From Zoogloea sp. LCSB751 (GTDB taxonomy: Bacteria; Pseudomonadota; Gammaproteobacteria; Burkholderiales; Rhodocyclaceae), in NCBI RefSeq assembly GCF_002028455.1, contig NZ_MWUM01000009.1, forward strand, positions 124,001 to 188,000: a stretch of DNA of 64,000 bases. Direction: 5' to 3'. Below the pieces are notes generated by a model. That model was not told the origin of the DNA. It saw nothing but the letters and a program-made list of their open reading frames with translations, and searched no databases. Each line of letters starts with the position of its first letter. Position 1 is the stretch's first letter. A program made the position numbers and the translations under genes. Shown here one piece after another: positions 8,261-15,855 of the stretch.

Positions 8261-9715
8261 TCAGTAGCCCTTGAAGTCCTTCAGCAGGAAGACGTAGACC
8301 TCCCGCTTGAAGTCCTTGTGGACCGGCACGACGACCTTGCCGAGCAGTTCGCTGCCGCCGAAACGGGCGGCGATGCCGGGGATTTCCGGCTTGCGGCCGA
8401 CGTACAGAACGTCGCGCCCTTCCTTGCCCTTCAGCGTGGTGGTGAGCTCGTAGTGGTCGATGGGCAGGTGGTCGGGATTCCAAGCCGCGTATTCGGCGGG
8501 GTGCAGGCGGTACACCAGGTGGGCGATCAGCTCCCGGTCTTCACCGACCAGGATGCTGCCCGGATGGGCCGCAAGCAGTGGCGCGACGCCGTCGGCCAGG
8601 TGGATCCAGCCGCGCGCCCGCTTGTAGGGGTCGTTCTTGGCGGTCAGCGCGGTGCCGGTGGCACGGGCGATGTCCGGCCAGTGGTAGGCCAGCATGGCGG
8701 CGACGAGGTTCACCACCACGCCGGCGATCAGCCAGCGCCGGCCGCTCTGCAGGAACACTGCCGGTACCAGCAGGCAGGCGCCGACGAAGATCGGTGCGGC
8801 CCAGTTGCCGTTGGCGCGGCCGGTGAGGGCCTGCAGGCTGACGAGCAGCAAGAGCGGCACGATGAAGACCAGCAGCGTGCGATGGGACGCATCGCGCCAC
8901 AGGCTGCGCCCACGGAACAGCGCGATGCCCAGCAGCACGCCGAGCAGCGGACCGAAGGACAACCACTGGGCGCCGATGAATTCACCGAGTTGACCCGGAT
9001 GCCAGCCGCGCTCCCCGTGGCCGCCGACGCGGGTGATCTCGGCGGTATGGCGGAAGGTAGGGAAGTCGTGGGTCCAGTTCCAGTACAGGTTGGGCGACAG
9101 GATCGCCACCGCCAGCAGCACGGCCAGCCAGGGCTGCGGGCGGAGCAGCCAGTGGCGCTGTTTCGGGTCCAGCGCAATCAGCAGCAGCGCCGACGGCAGG
9201 AAGGCCGCCATCGTGTACTTGGACATCAGGCCGACGCCGATCACCGCGCCGCAGGCCAGCCAGGCACCCCAGCGGCCCTTGTCCAGGGCCCGCAGCAGGA
9301 AAATCAGCGCGAGGGTCCAGCACAGCAGAAGCGGAGCGTCGGTGGACACGAACAGGCCCAGCGCCGCCACCAGCGGCATGGACATGAAGGACAGGCCGGC
9401 CCAGAAGCCCACCTTGGGCGAGTACATCCGGCTGCCCAGCGCGTACAGCGCGAAGGCCGTCGCGGGGTAGAGCAGCAGGGATGGCAGCTTGATGGCGACC
9501 AGGCCATTGCCGAACAGGGCCGTGCTGCCGGCGATCAGCGTGGCGATGACCGGTGGCTTGGAGAAATAGCCCCAGTCCAGGTTCTGCGACCAGCCCCAGT
9601 AGTAGGCCTCGTCCACGTACAGGTCGATGCCCAGATGGCCGATCACCCAGATACGGTAGACGGTGAGGACCGCGGCGATCAGCGCCAGCGGGCCGACGTA
9701 GCTGCGTTCGCTCAT
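8261..9715 (-). CDS. ArnT/PMT-like membrane glycosyltransferase (GT39/GT83 type)
   Basis: A 484-residue integral membrane protein with about ten transmembrane helices. Its first periplasmic loop carries the acidic motif LYVDEAYYWGWSQNLDWGYFSKPP, with the D-E pair that is the catalytic base in PMT/ArnT-fold enzymes. These enzymes take a sugar from a polyprenyl phosphate carrier and pass it to lipid A, glycans or proteins on the periplasmic side. The start codon overlaps the stop of the upstream transferase gene by 4 bp (9712-9715), showing translational coupling. It is the last gene of the operon. Donor and acceptor cannot be read from the sequence. Confidence 0.85.
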   Translation of the reverse strand: MSERSYVGPLALIAAVLTVYRIWVIGHLGIDLYVDEAYYWGWSQNLDWGYFSKPPVIATLIAGSTALFGNGLVAIKLPSLLLYPATAFALYALGSRMYSPKVGFWAGLSFMSMPLVAALGLFVSTDAPLLLCWTLALIFLLRALDKGRWGAWLACGAVIGVGLMSKYTMAAFLPSALLLIALDPKQRHWLLRPQPWLAVLLAVAILSPNLYWNWTHDFPTFRHTAEITRVGGHGERGWHPGQLGEFIGAQWLSFGPLLGVLLGIALFRGRSLWRDASHRTLLVFIVPLLLLVSLQALTGRANGNWAAPIFVGACLLVPAVFLQSGRRWLIAGVVVNLVAAMLAYHWPDIARATGTALTAKNDPYKRARGWIHLADGVAPLLAAHPGSILVGEDRELIAHLVYRLHPAEYAAWNPDHLPIDHYELTTTLKGKEGRDVLYVGRKPEIPGIAARFGGSELLGKVVVPVHKDFKREVYVFLLKDFKGY

Positions 9716-11274
9716 TGTTTCACCTTGACGAGGGCCACGCCGCCCTGGCGGAACAGGATGTCCACCGGCGCGTCGGGCGGCAGGCGGTCGACGCGCGTCA
9801 GCGCGACCTGGCCGGGCTGGGGATCGCCCTTGAGGGTGACGGCCTGGCGATAGACGCTGAAGCTCGGGGCAGTGCTGAAGTTCCAGAACATCACGTCGCC
9901 GCCCAGCTCATGGGCCTTCAGCCCGGCGGCTTTTACCGGTCCCTGGGCCAGTTCGCCGGCAAAGGGCACGACCAACCCGGCCAGCAGCACGACCTGCAGC
10001 GCGGCCGTCACGGCCAGGCGCTGCACCAGCGAGGTTTTGGAGAACAGCACGTAGATAAGCCAGATCAGCAGGGCTGCGGCGGTGAGGCCGAAGTAGATGT
10101 TGTTGCCGACTTCCAGCGCACGGCTGAGCTGAGCGCGGTAGAAGCCATCCCCCAGCGTGCTGTAGGACAGAATCTCGAAAATGCTCGGCAGCGCCGGCAG
10201 CACGGCCAGCAGTAAACCCGGCACCAGTAGGTGCGGCCAGGCGCGCCGTGCGGAGCCGGCATGCAGGCCGATCAGGATGAACAGCGGCGTGCAGCCGTAC
10301 AGCACGTAGTGGGGCAGCTTGGTACCGGACAGGGAGAAGAAGGCCACCACGAAGCCGAACCACAGCCACAGGAAGCGTTGCAGCGGATCGCCGAGCCCGG
10401 CCTTGAGCTTGCCGAGGGCGACGACGAACAGCCCGCTCCACGGCAGCAGCAGCAGCGGAACCGCGATCACGTAGTAGAACGCGCTGCCACCATGGCCTTC
10501 CAGCGATCCGGAGAAGCGCTGGACGTTGTGTCGCATGATGAAGCCGTCGATGAAGTCCTGGCCGTGGCGGTGCAGCGCGTAGGCGTACCACGGGGCGACG
10601 AGGGCGATCAGGATCAGCCAGCCGAGGGGGTTGAAGACCATCCGCACCCAGCGCAGCCATTCGCCACGGCTGGCGCAGTACAGGAGGCTCACGGTACCGG
10701 GCACGATCAGGGCGACCGGTCCCTTGGTCAGTGCACCGAGTCCTATCCACACGAAAGCGCGCAGCAGCGGCGCGCGTCGGCCACCTTCAAGGTGGCGCCA
10801 TACGTCGAACAGGGTCAGCGCCAGCAGGCAGTTGAGCAGGCCGTCGGCGGTGGCAGCGCGGCCGATGGCGAAGGGCCCGAGGGCCGTGCATGCGACCGCC
10901 AGCGCAATTAGCGCTGCGTCTTCGCCAACGCGTCGGCGGGCGAAGAAATAGGTCGCGTAGCTCCACACGATGGCGGCCAGTGCCGACGGCAGCCGGAAGG
11001 CCCACTCGCTGGCGCCGAAGATCAGGTAGCCAAGCGACTGCAGCCAGTAGATGAAGATCGGCTTGTCGAAGCGCGGGCTGCCGTTCAGGTAGGTGAATAG
11101 GAAGTCATGGCGCTCGAACATTTCCCGCGTTGCTTCGGAGAAGGCGCCTTCGTCCACGTCGAACAGCGGTGCGCCGCCGAGGCGCAGCAGGAAGGCGATC
11201 AGCGGTAGCGCGAGGATGAGGCGGCCGACAGGCGTGCCGGCGAGCCGCCCGCCGGCGGTCTGGATGGCCGACAT
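9712..11274 (-). CDS. ArnT-like membrane glycosyltransferase (GT39/GT83 type)
   Basis: A 520-residue multi-helix membrane protein. The first periplasmic loop contains APLFDVDEGAFSEATREM, the classical ArnT-type motif with the catalytic acid pair D-E, followed by RFDKPIFIYWLQSLGY. A small soluble C-terminal domain after about residue 430 matches the periplasmic tail of ArnT enzymes. By family it transfers a sugar from undecaprenyl phosphate to a periplasmic acceptor such as lipid A. It lies 6 bp downstream of the polyprenyl-phosphate glycosyltransferase gene, the probable maker of its donor. The two ArnT-like proteins of this operon are only distantly alike, so they probably have different substrates. 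Confidence 0.88.
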   Translation of the reverse strand: MSAIQTAGGRLAGTPVGRLILALPLIAFLLRLGGAPLFDVDEGAFSEATREMFERHDFLFTYLNGSPRFDKPIFIYWLQSLGYLIFGASEWAFRLPSALAAIVWSYATYFFARRRVGEDAALIALAVACTALGPFAIGRAATADGLLNCLLALTLFDVWRHLEGGRRAPLLRAFVWIGLGALTKGPVALIVPGTVSLLYCASRGEWLRWVRMVFNPLGWLILIALVAPWYAYALHRHGQDFIDGFIMRHNVQRFSGSLEGHGGSAFYYVIAVPLLLLPWSGLFVVALGKLKAGLGDPLQRFLWLWFGFVVAFFSLSGTKLPHYVLYGCTPLFILIGLHAGSARRAWPHLLVPGLLLAVLPALPSIFEILSYSTLGDGFYRAQLSRALEVGNNIYFGLTAAALLIWLIYVLFSKTSLVQRLAVTAALQVVLLAGLVVPFAGELAQGPVKAAGLKAHELGGDVMFWNFSTAPSFSVYRQAVTLKGDPQPGQVALTRVDRLPPDAPVDILFRQGGVALVKVKQ

Positions 11275-11280
11275 GGGGGC

Positions 11281-12339
11281 TTACTGGGCGCTGGCTGAAT
11301 GCCAGCCCTGCTCGTCCTGCAGTGCGGCGCTTTCCCGTGCCACGTAGGCCTGGCTCTGGCCGGATTCGAAATAGACGCGGGTGAGCAGTTCGGCGAGCAC
11401 GCCGGAGGTCACCATCTGCACGCCGGCGATGACCAGGAAGAAGCCGCCGAAGAGCAGCGGGCGGGTGCCGATGGAGGCACCGGTGAACAGCTTGAGCAGA
11501 CCCAGGTAGGCCAGGATCACCATGCCCAGCGCGCCCAGGCCCAGGCCGATGCCGCCGAAGAAGTGGCCGGGACGGGTGCGGAAGCGCATGAAGAAGTACA
11601 CGAAGATCAGATCCAGGATGACCCGGAAGGTCCGCGAGATGCCGTACTTGGACTGGCCGAACATGCGCGCGTGGTGGGTGACCTCTTCCTGGGCGATCTT
11701 GCGCGGCGTGGTCACGGTGGCCAGCCAGGCCGGTATGAAACGGTGCATTTCGCCGTACAGGCGGACGTTCTTGATCGCCGTGGCGCGGAAGGCCTTCAGC
11801 GAGCAGCCGTAGTCCTGCAGATGCACGCCGGTGATCCTGGCGATCAGGCGGTTGGCGATCTTCGACGGGATCTTGCGCAGGATCATGCCGTCCTTGCGGT
11901 TCTTGCGCCAGCCGGCGACGAGGTCGAGATCTTCGTTGAGCAGGCGACCGACCATGCGCGGGATGTCGATGGGGTCGTTCTGCAGGTCGCCGTCCATGGT
12001 GACGATCACGTCGCCGCGGGCCGCGTCGAGACCGGCCTGCATGGCGGCCGTCTGCTTGAAGTTGCGCATCAGTGCGACGATGCGCACGTGAGGGCCGTAA
12101 TGCTTGGCGGCAGCTTCCAGGTTATCCACGGTGCGATCCGAGCTGCCGTCATCGACGATCACCACTTCCCACGGGTAGGGATAGGGGCCGAGGGCCAGGT
12201 GGACGCGCTCGAGCAGCGGCGCCACGTTGTCCTCCTCGTTGTAGAGGGGAACGACGACCGACAGCCGGTGCGGCGGCAGGTTGGCCGGAATCTGCGGCTG
12301 GGCAGGCGGAAGCGGGGAGAGCTGGGAGGCGGCGGTCAT
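11281..12339 (-). CDS. Polyprenyl-phosphate glycosyltransferase (ArnC/DPM1-like, GT2)
   Basis: I start this at the ATG at 12339 (MTAASQLSPLPPAQ), giving 352 residues. The long upstream extension of the frame overlaps the preceding gene and is not family-like. The GT2 domain has VPLYNEEDN, VIVDDGSSD (D63-D64) and the DxD motif in TMDGDLQNDP (D116, D118). Two C-terminal transmembrane helices (about 240-325) follow, as in ArnC/GtrB proteins. It makes a polyprenyl-phosphate sugar on the cytoplasmic face. Together with the ArnT-like transferases downstream and the membrane protein upstream this is a complete sugar-lipid route. There is no strong ribosome-binding site, but the gene starts 5 bp after the preceding stop. 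Confidence 0.9.
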   Translation of the reverse strand: MTAASQLSPLPPAQPQIPANLPPHRLSVVVPLYNEEDNVAPLLERVHLALGPYPYPWEVVIVDDGSSDRTVDNLEAAAKHYGPHVRIVALMRNFKQTAAMQAGLDAARGDVIVTMDGDLQNDPIDIPRMVGRLLNEDLDLVAGWRKNRKDGMILRKIPSKIANRLIARITGVHLQDYGCSLKAFRATAIKNVRLYGEMHRFIPAWLATVTTPRKIAQEEVTHHARMFGQSKYGISRTFRVILDLIFVYFFMRFRTRPGHFFGGIGLGLGALGMVILAYLGLLKLFTGASIGTRPLLFGGFFLVIAGVQMVTSGVLAELLTRVYFESGQSQAYVARESAALQDEQGWHSASAQ

Positions 12340-12344
12340 AGTAT

Positions 12345-13316
12345 TTATTCGTTTACAGATCGGGTATTCACCCCGTCGTGAGCGGACGAGGCGGATTGTA
12401 AGTCGGAGTGGGGCGCTGCGGCGGCTTCCGGTGTCTTTGCGGCCGGGAAGAGCCAGGCGATGGCGCCGGATGTGATGGAGCAGGCGATAACGAAGAGGTG
12501 CAGCGCCAAGGCCACCTGCAAGCCGGCGGCCAGGGGAATGCCGTTCGGCAGCAGCGCGGCGGCGGCACCGGCTTCGTAGGTGCCGAAGCCGGCCACGCCC
12601 TGTACCGGCAGGATCGCGGCGAGTTCGGCACCGAGGGCGCCGGCCGCGCCGACATCGATGGCGGCCGGCAGCAGTGCGGCCAGCAAGGCCGCCTGGGCGG
12701 CAAGCTTGACCGTCCAGTTGGCGATGGTCCACACCCAGCCGTAGCGGGCATGGCGGGTGCTCTCGGCGAAGGCGTCGCGGACCTTGGCCAGCTTGGCGGT
12801 GAAGGCCTTGCCGTCGGCCCAGTCATGGGGCGCCCGTGCCCAGCGTGGCAGCCACCAGGCCAGCGCGACCACGCCGATGATGCTGACGGTCTTGAGTGCG
12901 ACGGGCAGGCCCGGCCACACGAAAGCGGCAAGGGCCATCACGACGAAGGCGTCCTGCAGGCGGAACCAGAACAGGGAGGCGACGGCGCGGGGCAGGGCGA
13001 TGCCGAAGTTCTGCCGTAACAGCAGCGGGAAAGCCGCTTCGCCGCCGCGGAACGGCACCACGTTGATCATCGCGTTGTGGATCAGCACGATGCGCAGGCA
13101 GGTGCCGAAGCGGCCGGCGGCCTGGGCGCGGAACTCGTCGAATACGCGCAGTGCGCGAAGGACATAGGACAGTCCGAAGCCGCCAGCACACAGCATCAGC
13201 GTGGGTATGTCGAGGTGCGCAAACACGTCGCCGAGGCCGCGCCAGCGCCCGTCGGCCAACAGCCAGGCGAGCAGGCCGATGGAAACGGCGAGGGCAATGA
13301 TGCGTTTGATGTTCAT
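12345..13316 (-). CDS. UPF0104 / lysylphosphatidylglycerol synthase TM-region protein
   Basis: Starting at the ATG at 13316 (MNIKRIIALAVSIGLLAWLLADG), the protein has 323 residues and about eight transmembrane helices. It has the family signatures LSYVLRALRVFDEFRAQA, NVVPFRGGEAAFPLLLRQ and PVQGVAGFGTYEAGAAAAL. This is the flippase-like membrane part of the MprF family without the aminoacyltransferase domain. In glycolipid operons such proteins are suspected to move lipid-linked sugars across the membrane, which fits the gene's place between a PAP2 phosphatase and a polyprenyl-phosphate glycosyltransferase. Its start overlaps the PAP2 stop by 4 bp. The transport role is inference. Confidence 0.85.
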   Translation of the reverse strand: MNIKRIIALAVSIGLLAWLLADGRWRGLGDVFAHLDIPTLMLCAGGFGLSYVLRALRVFDEFRAQAAGRFGTCLRIVLIHNAMINVVPFRGGEAAFPLLLRQNFGIALPRAVASLFWFRLQDAFVVMALAAFVWPGLPVALKTVSIIGVVALAWWLPRWARAPHDWADGKAFTAKLAKVRDAFAESTRHARYGWVWTIANWTVKLAAQAALLAALLPAAIDVGAAGALGAELAAILPVQGVAGFGTYEAGAAAALLPNGIPLAAGLQVALALHLFVIACSITSGAIAWLFPAAKTPEAAAAPHSDLQSASSAHDGVNTRSVNE

Positions 13317-14113
13317 GAGCGGATCTCCGTATCCCTGCCAAGGGCCGAGGCTGCGCCGCCGATACCCCAGGCGGCAAGGCCGATCTGATACAGGCGTACG
13401 GACGGGTAGCCCAGGTCGATGAACAGGAGGGCGAGACTGCTGCCGAGGGCGATGGCGGCCATCGCGCGTACGCCACTGCGGCGCTCCCAGAAGCGCCAGC
13501 GTGTGGAGAGCAGGCTGCCCAGGGCGCCGATCAGCCAGCCGCCGCAGGCGCCGACGAGTACGTCCAGCGGCCAGTGGGCGCCCACCGCGATGCGGGAAAA
13601 GGCGATCAGTAGGGCGGCGGCAATAATGGCGAGGCGCGTGCGGGTGCTGGCCTCGGGCCACGCAAAGATCAGCGCCGCTGCTACGACGAAGGCTGTGGTT
13701 GCATGGCCGGACGGGAAGGAGTGTACATACAGCTTCTGACCGATCAGGTTGAAACTGCCGGATTCGAGCACGCCGGCTGGGCGCATGATGTCGAAAATGC
13801 GTTTGCCTCCCTCACTGAAAACCAGGGCCAGCGGGCTGGCCAGCAGTGCGGAGGCGAGCCAGCGGGGACGTGTCTTCAGGGTCGGGGCCAGCAGGGCCAG
13901 CATGCCGAACACGGAGCCCGTCAGGGACAGCGCGGACCAGGCGGACGGTGACAAGTCACTGGCGGCGGCATTGAGCGTGATGAAAAGCGACCGGTTGTCG
14001 GCGATGCAGGCCAGCGCCAGCATTGCGAGCACGGCTGCAGGCGCGATCAGCCAGCGGCGCGGCAAGGCTGTGCCTGGTGCTGGGGTTTCGTCGGGAACGG
14101 ACTCGTAATGCAA
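13313..14113 (-). CDS. PAP2-family membrane phosphatase
   Basis: All three phosphatase motifs are present: KRIFDIMRP (K104 to P112), PSGH (134-137) and SRIAVGAHWPLD (S173, R174, H180, D184). About six transmembrane helices surround them. No ATG lies between the preceding gene's stop (14145) and the first helix, so I use the TTG at 14113, giving 266 residues. This start is uncertain. PAP2 membrane enzymes remove phosphate from lipid phosphates such as undecaprenyl pyrophosphate or lipid A. In this operon the likely job is carrier recycling or making a site for sugar addition. The gene is coupled to the UPF0104 gene by an ATGA overlap. Confidence 0.85.
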   Translation of the reverse strand: MHYESVPDETPAPGTALPRRWLIAPAAVLAMLALACIADNRSLFITLNAAASDLSPSAWSALSLTGSVFGMLALLAPTLKTRPRWLASALLASPLALVFSEGGKRIFDIMRPAGVLESGSFNLIGQKLYVHSFPSGHATTAFVVAAALIFAWPEASTRTRLAIIAAALLIAFSRIAVGAHWPLDVLVGACGGWLIGALGSLLSTRWRFWERRSGVRAMAAIALGSSLALLFIDLGYPSVRLYQIGLAAWGIGGAASALGRDTEIRS

Positions 14114-14144
14114 GGGACCGGGGCGCTCGGCAAAACCCCGCAGT

Positions 14145-15599
14145 TTACCCGATAGCTTTGCTTCTTGGGCTGGCAGGCAGGGTGTCCCCGCCCGTCGCCT
14201 TGACCGCGGTGAGGCGGACTCGCCGCTTGCCCGCGTGCTTGGCCTGGTACATCGCCGCATCGGCGGCGCGAAGCAGGCTGTCCTGATCGGAACCGTCGTC
14301 TGGGGCGATCGATAGTCCGATGCTGCAGCCCATCGGAATGCTGAGGCCGGAGACCTGGAAGGGGTCGTTGAACACGCTCAGCAGGCGTTCGCCAAGCAGT
14401 GTGAGGCTCTCCCGGCTGCCCACATCCGGGAACAGCACGACGAACTCGTCGCCGCCGGTGCGGGCGATCATGTCGCTGATCCGCAGTGCGGAGCTCAGGC
14501 GTTGGGCGATCTGTACCAGCAGGCTGTCACCGATGGCATGGCCGTAGGAGTCGTTGACCGGCTTGAAACCATCCAGATCGAGCACGGCGACGCCCAGCAG
14601 CATGTCGTTGTTGATGTCCGTAAGCTCGTCCCTGAAGCGCTTTTCCAGATAGGCCCGGTTGGGGAGGCCGGTCAAGGGGTCGTGGTGGGCCAGATGCTGG
14701 AGGCACTCCGTCGTGAGGTGGCGGGCGGTGACGTCGAGCAGTGTGACGATATTGAGCGGCCCCTTGTGGCTGTCGATGGTGCCGGGAATGCGCTCGACAG
14801 CGATCGGCAGGCCATCCGGCCTGTCTCCGGTCCATACCCCGTCGTTGAGTGTGAGGACTTCTTCCAGTCGCTTGCCGCGCAACATCTTGCGGGGGCGGCC
14901 GAGCATGCGGCATGCAGCACGGTTGACGTCGGCAATGCGGCCGCCACTGCTGAGTATGCAGACCCCTGCGCCGATCTGGTTCATCATCGAGCGCAGCATC
15001 TGCCCCGAGCGCGCAAAGCGCAGTGTCTGGTGCAGCAGCAGGGAACCGACCGTGATGAATGTCAGGATGCCGGCCGCCAGCGCGATGAGACCCATCATCG
15101 TCGCGCTCCAGGCGGCCTGATTGCGCTCCAGGCTCAGGATGTTGGAGAGTTCGTGCAGGGGGGCGGACATGGCCGCGAGTTCGTCCCGCGCTTGCGTCGT
15201 GACAGATGTCCGCAGGTTGAAGTCGACGAATTTATCCCAGTGGCCCAGGGCCCTCGAGGCCGCCAGTCGTGCCGTCGGGCTGTCCAGTGGAGTGAGTTGG
15301 GTCAGTGTGTTCTCCAGGGAGAGAACCGTTCCCCCGTCGCGCAGCGCGTGCAATGTGGCGCCCAGCCAGAGCTGCCGGGATTCTACTGTGGCTCCCGCCG
15401 GAGGAGAGGAGGCCATCTGCCACGCGACGGCGCTGCCCTGATGAACCAGCGCGAGCTGTTCAGTCAGCCTGTGCTGATCGCGGGTGTACTGGTACGCGAG
15501 CCCGAGAAGACCGCTCTCGAACAGGACGAATCCTGCCGCGATAATCCAGAACAGGCGTGGAGACAGAGGTTGCGCTGCGCTGTGAGACGACATGGTCAC
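14145..15599 (-). CDS. Membrane PAS-GGDEF diguanylate cyclase
   Basis: A 484-residue protein. A transmembrane helix lies near 17-37, followed by a periplasmic helical sensor region (about 40-180), a second helix (about 175-200), a PAS domain (about 215-300) and a C-terminal GGDEF domain. The active-site motif is intact (GGDEF at 382-386). An RISD inhibitory-site motif sits exactly five residues before it, so product inhibition is expected. It makes cyclic di-GMP in response to an unknown periplasmic signal. The gene lies 31 bp upstream of the PAP2 start on the same strand and may feed the sugar-lipid operon transcript. Its own upstream region holds the inverted repeat ATTCATC-8-GATGAAT (15635-15656). 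Confidence 0.92.
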   Translation of the reverse strand: MTMSSHSAAQPLSPRLFWIIAAGFVLFESGLLGLAYQYTRDQHRLTEQLALVHQGSAVAWQMASSPPAGATVESRQLWLGATLHALRDGGTVLSLENTLTQLTPLDSPTARLAASRALGHWDKFVDFNLRTSVTTQARDELAAMSAPLHELSNILSLERNQAAWSATMMGLIALAAGILTFITVGSLLLHQTLRFARSGQMLRSMMNQIGAGVCILSSGGRIADVNRAACRMLGRPRKMLRGKRLEEVLTLNDGVWTGDRPDGLPIAVERIPGTIDSHKGPLNIVTLLDVTARHLTTECLQHLAHHDPLTGLPNRAYLEKRFRDELTDINNDMLLGVAVLDLDGFKPVNDSYGHAIGDSLLVQIAQRLSSALRISDMIARTGGDEFVVLFPDVGSRESLTLLGERLLSVFNDPFQVSGLSIPMGCSIGLSIAPDDGSDQDSLLRAADAAMYQAKHAGKRRVRLTAVKATGGDTLPASPRSKAIG

Positions 15600-15634
15600 T
15601 GCTCGACTGCTACAAAGTGTGAATTTTTACACGC

Positions 15635-15656
15635 ATTCATCTTATCTACGATGAAT
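15635..15656. promoter_or_regulatory. Inverted repeat upstream of the diguanylate cyclase gene
   Basis: ATTCATC (15635-15641) and GATGAAT (15650-15656) form a perfect 7-bp inverted repeat with an 8-bp spacer in the divergent promoter region. It has the shape of a dimeric regulator site. No regulator can be named. Confidence 0.35.
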
Positions 15657-15773
15657 TTTTGCAATCAATTTTGTCGAGCGTGACACACGACGGACCTGCG
15701 TTCCGGAGGAGATGCATGGGCGCCACGGCTGGATAGTGCGCGAAGGATGGTCGGAGCCTGGGAAGGGCTCGGG

Positions 15774-15779
15774 TATAAT
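15774..15779 (+). promoter_or_regulatory. -10 box for purL
   Basis: A perfect TATAAT stands 76 bp before the purL start codon. No good -35 hexamer is visible at 16-18 bp, so the promoter may depend on an activator or on flanking bases. A PurR-type operator is not obvious. Confidence 0.5.
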
Positions 15780-15855
15780 CGTTGACCTTTTCGTGTCCGG
15801 CACGGCGCTTTTGGGCCGCAGCCGGGCCGGTTTCAACTTCGCGCCCATCCTTGCC

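Noticed and set aside
12340..12732. Long N-terminal extension of the polyprenyl-phosphate glycosyltransferase
   Set aside because: The extension overlaps the UPF0104 gene in another frame and is Arg-rich shadow sequence. The GT2 domain begins shortly after the ATG at 12339.
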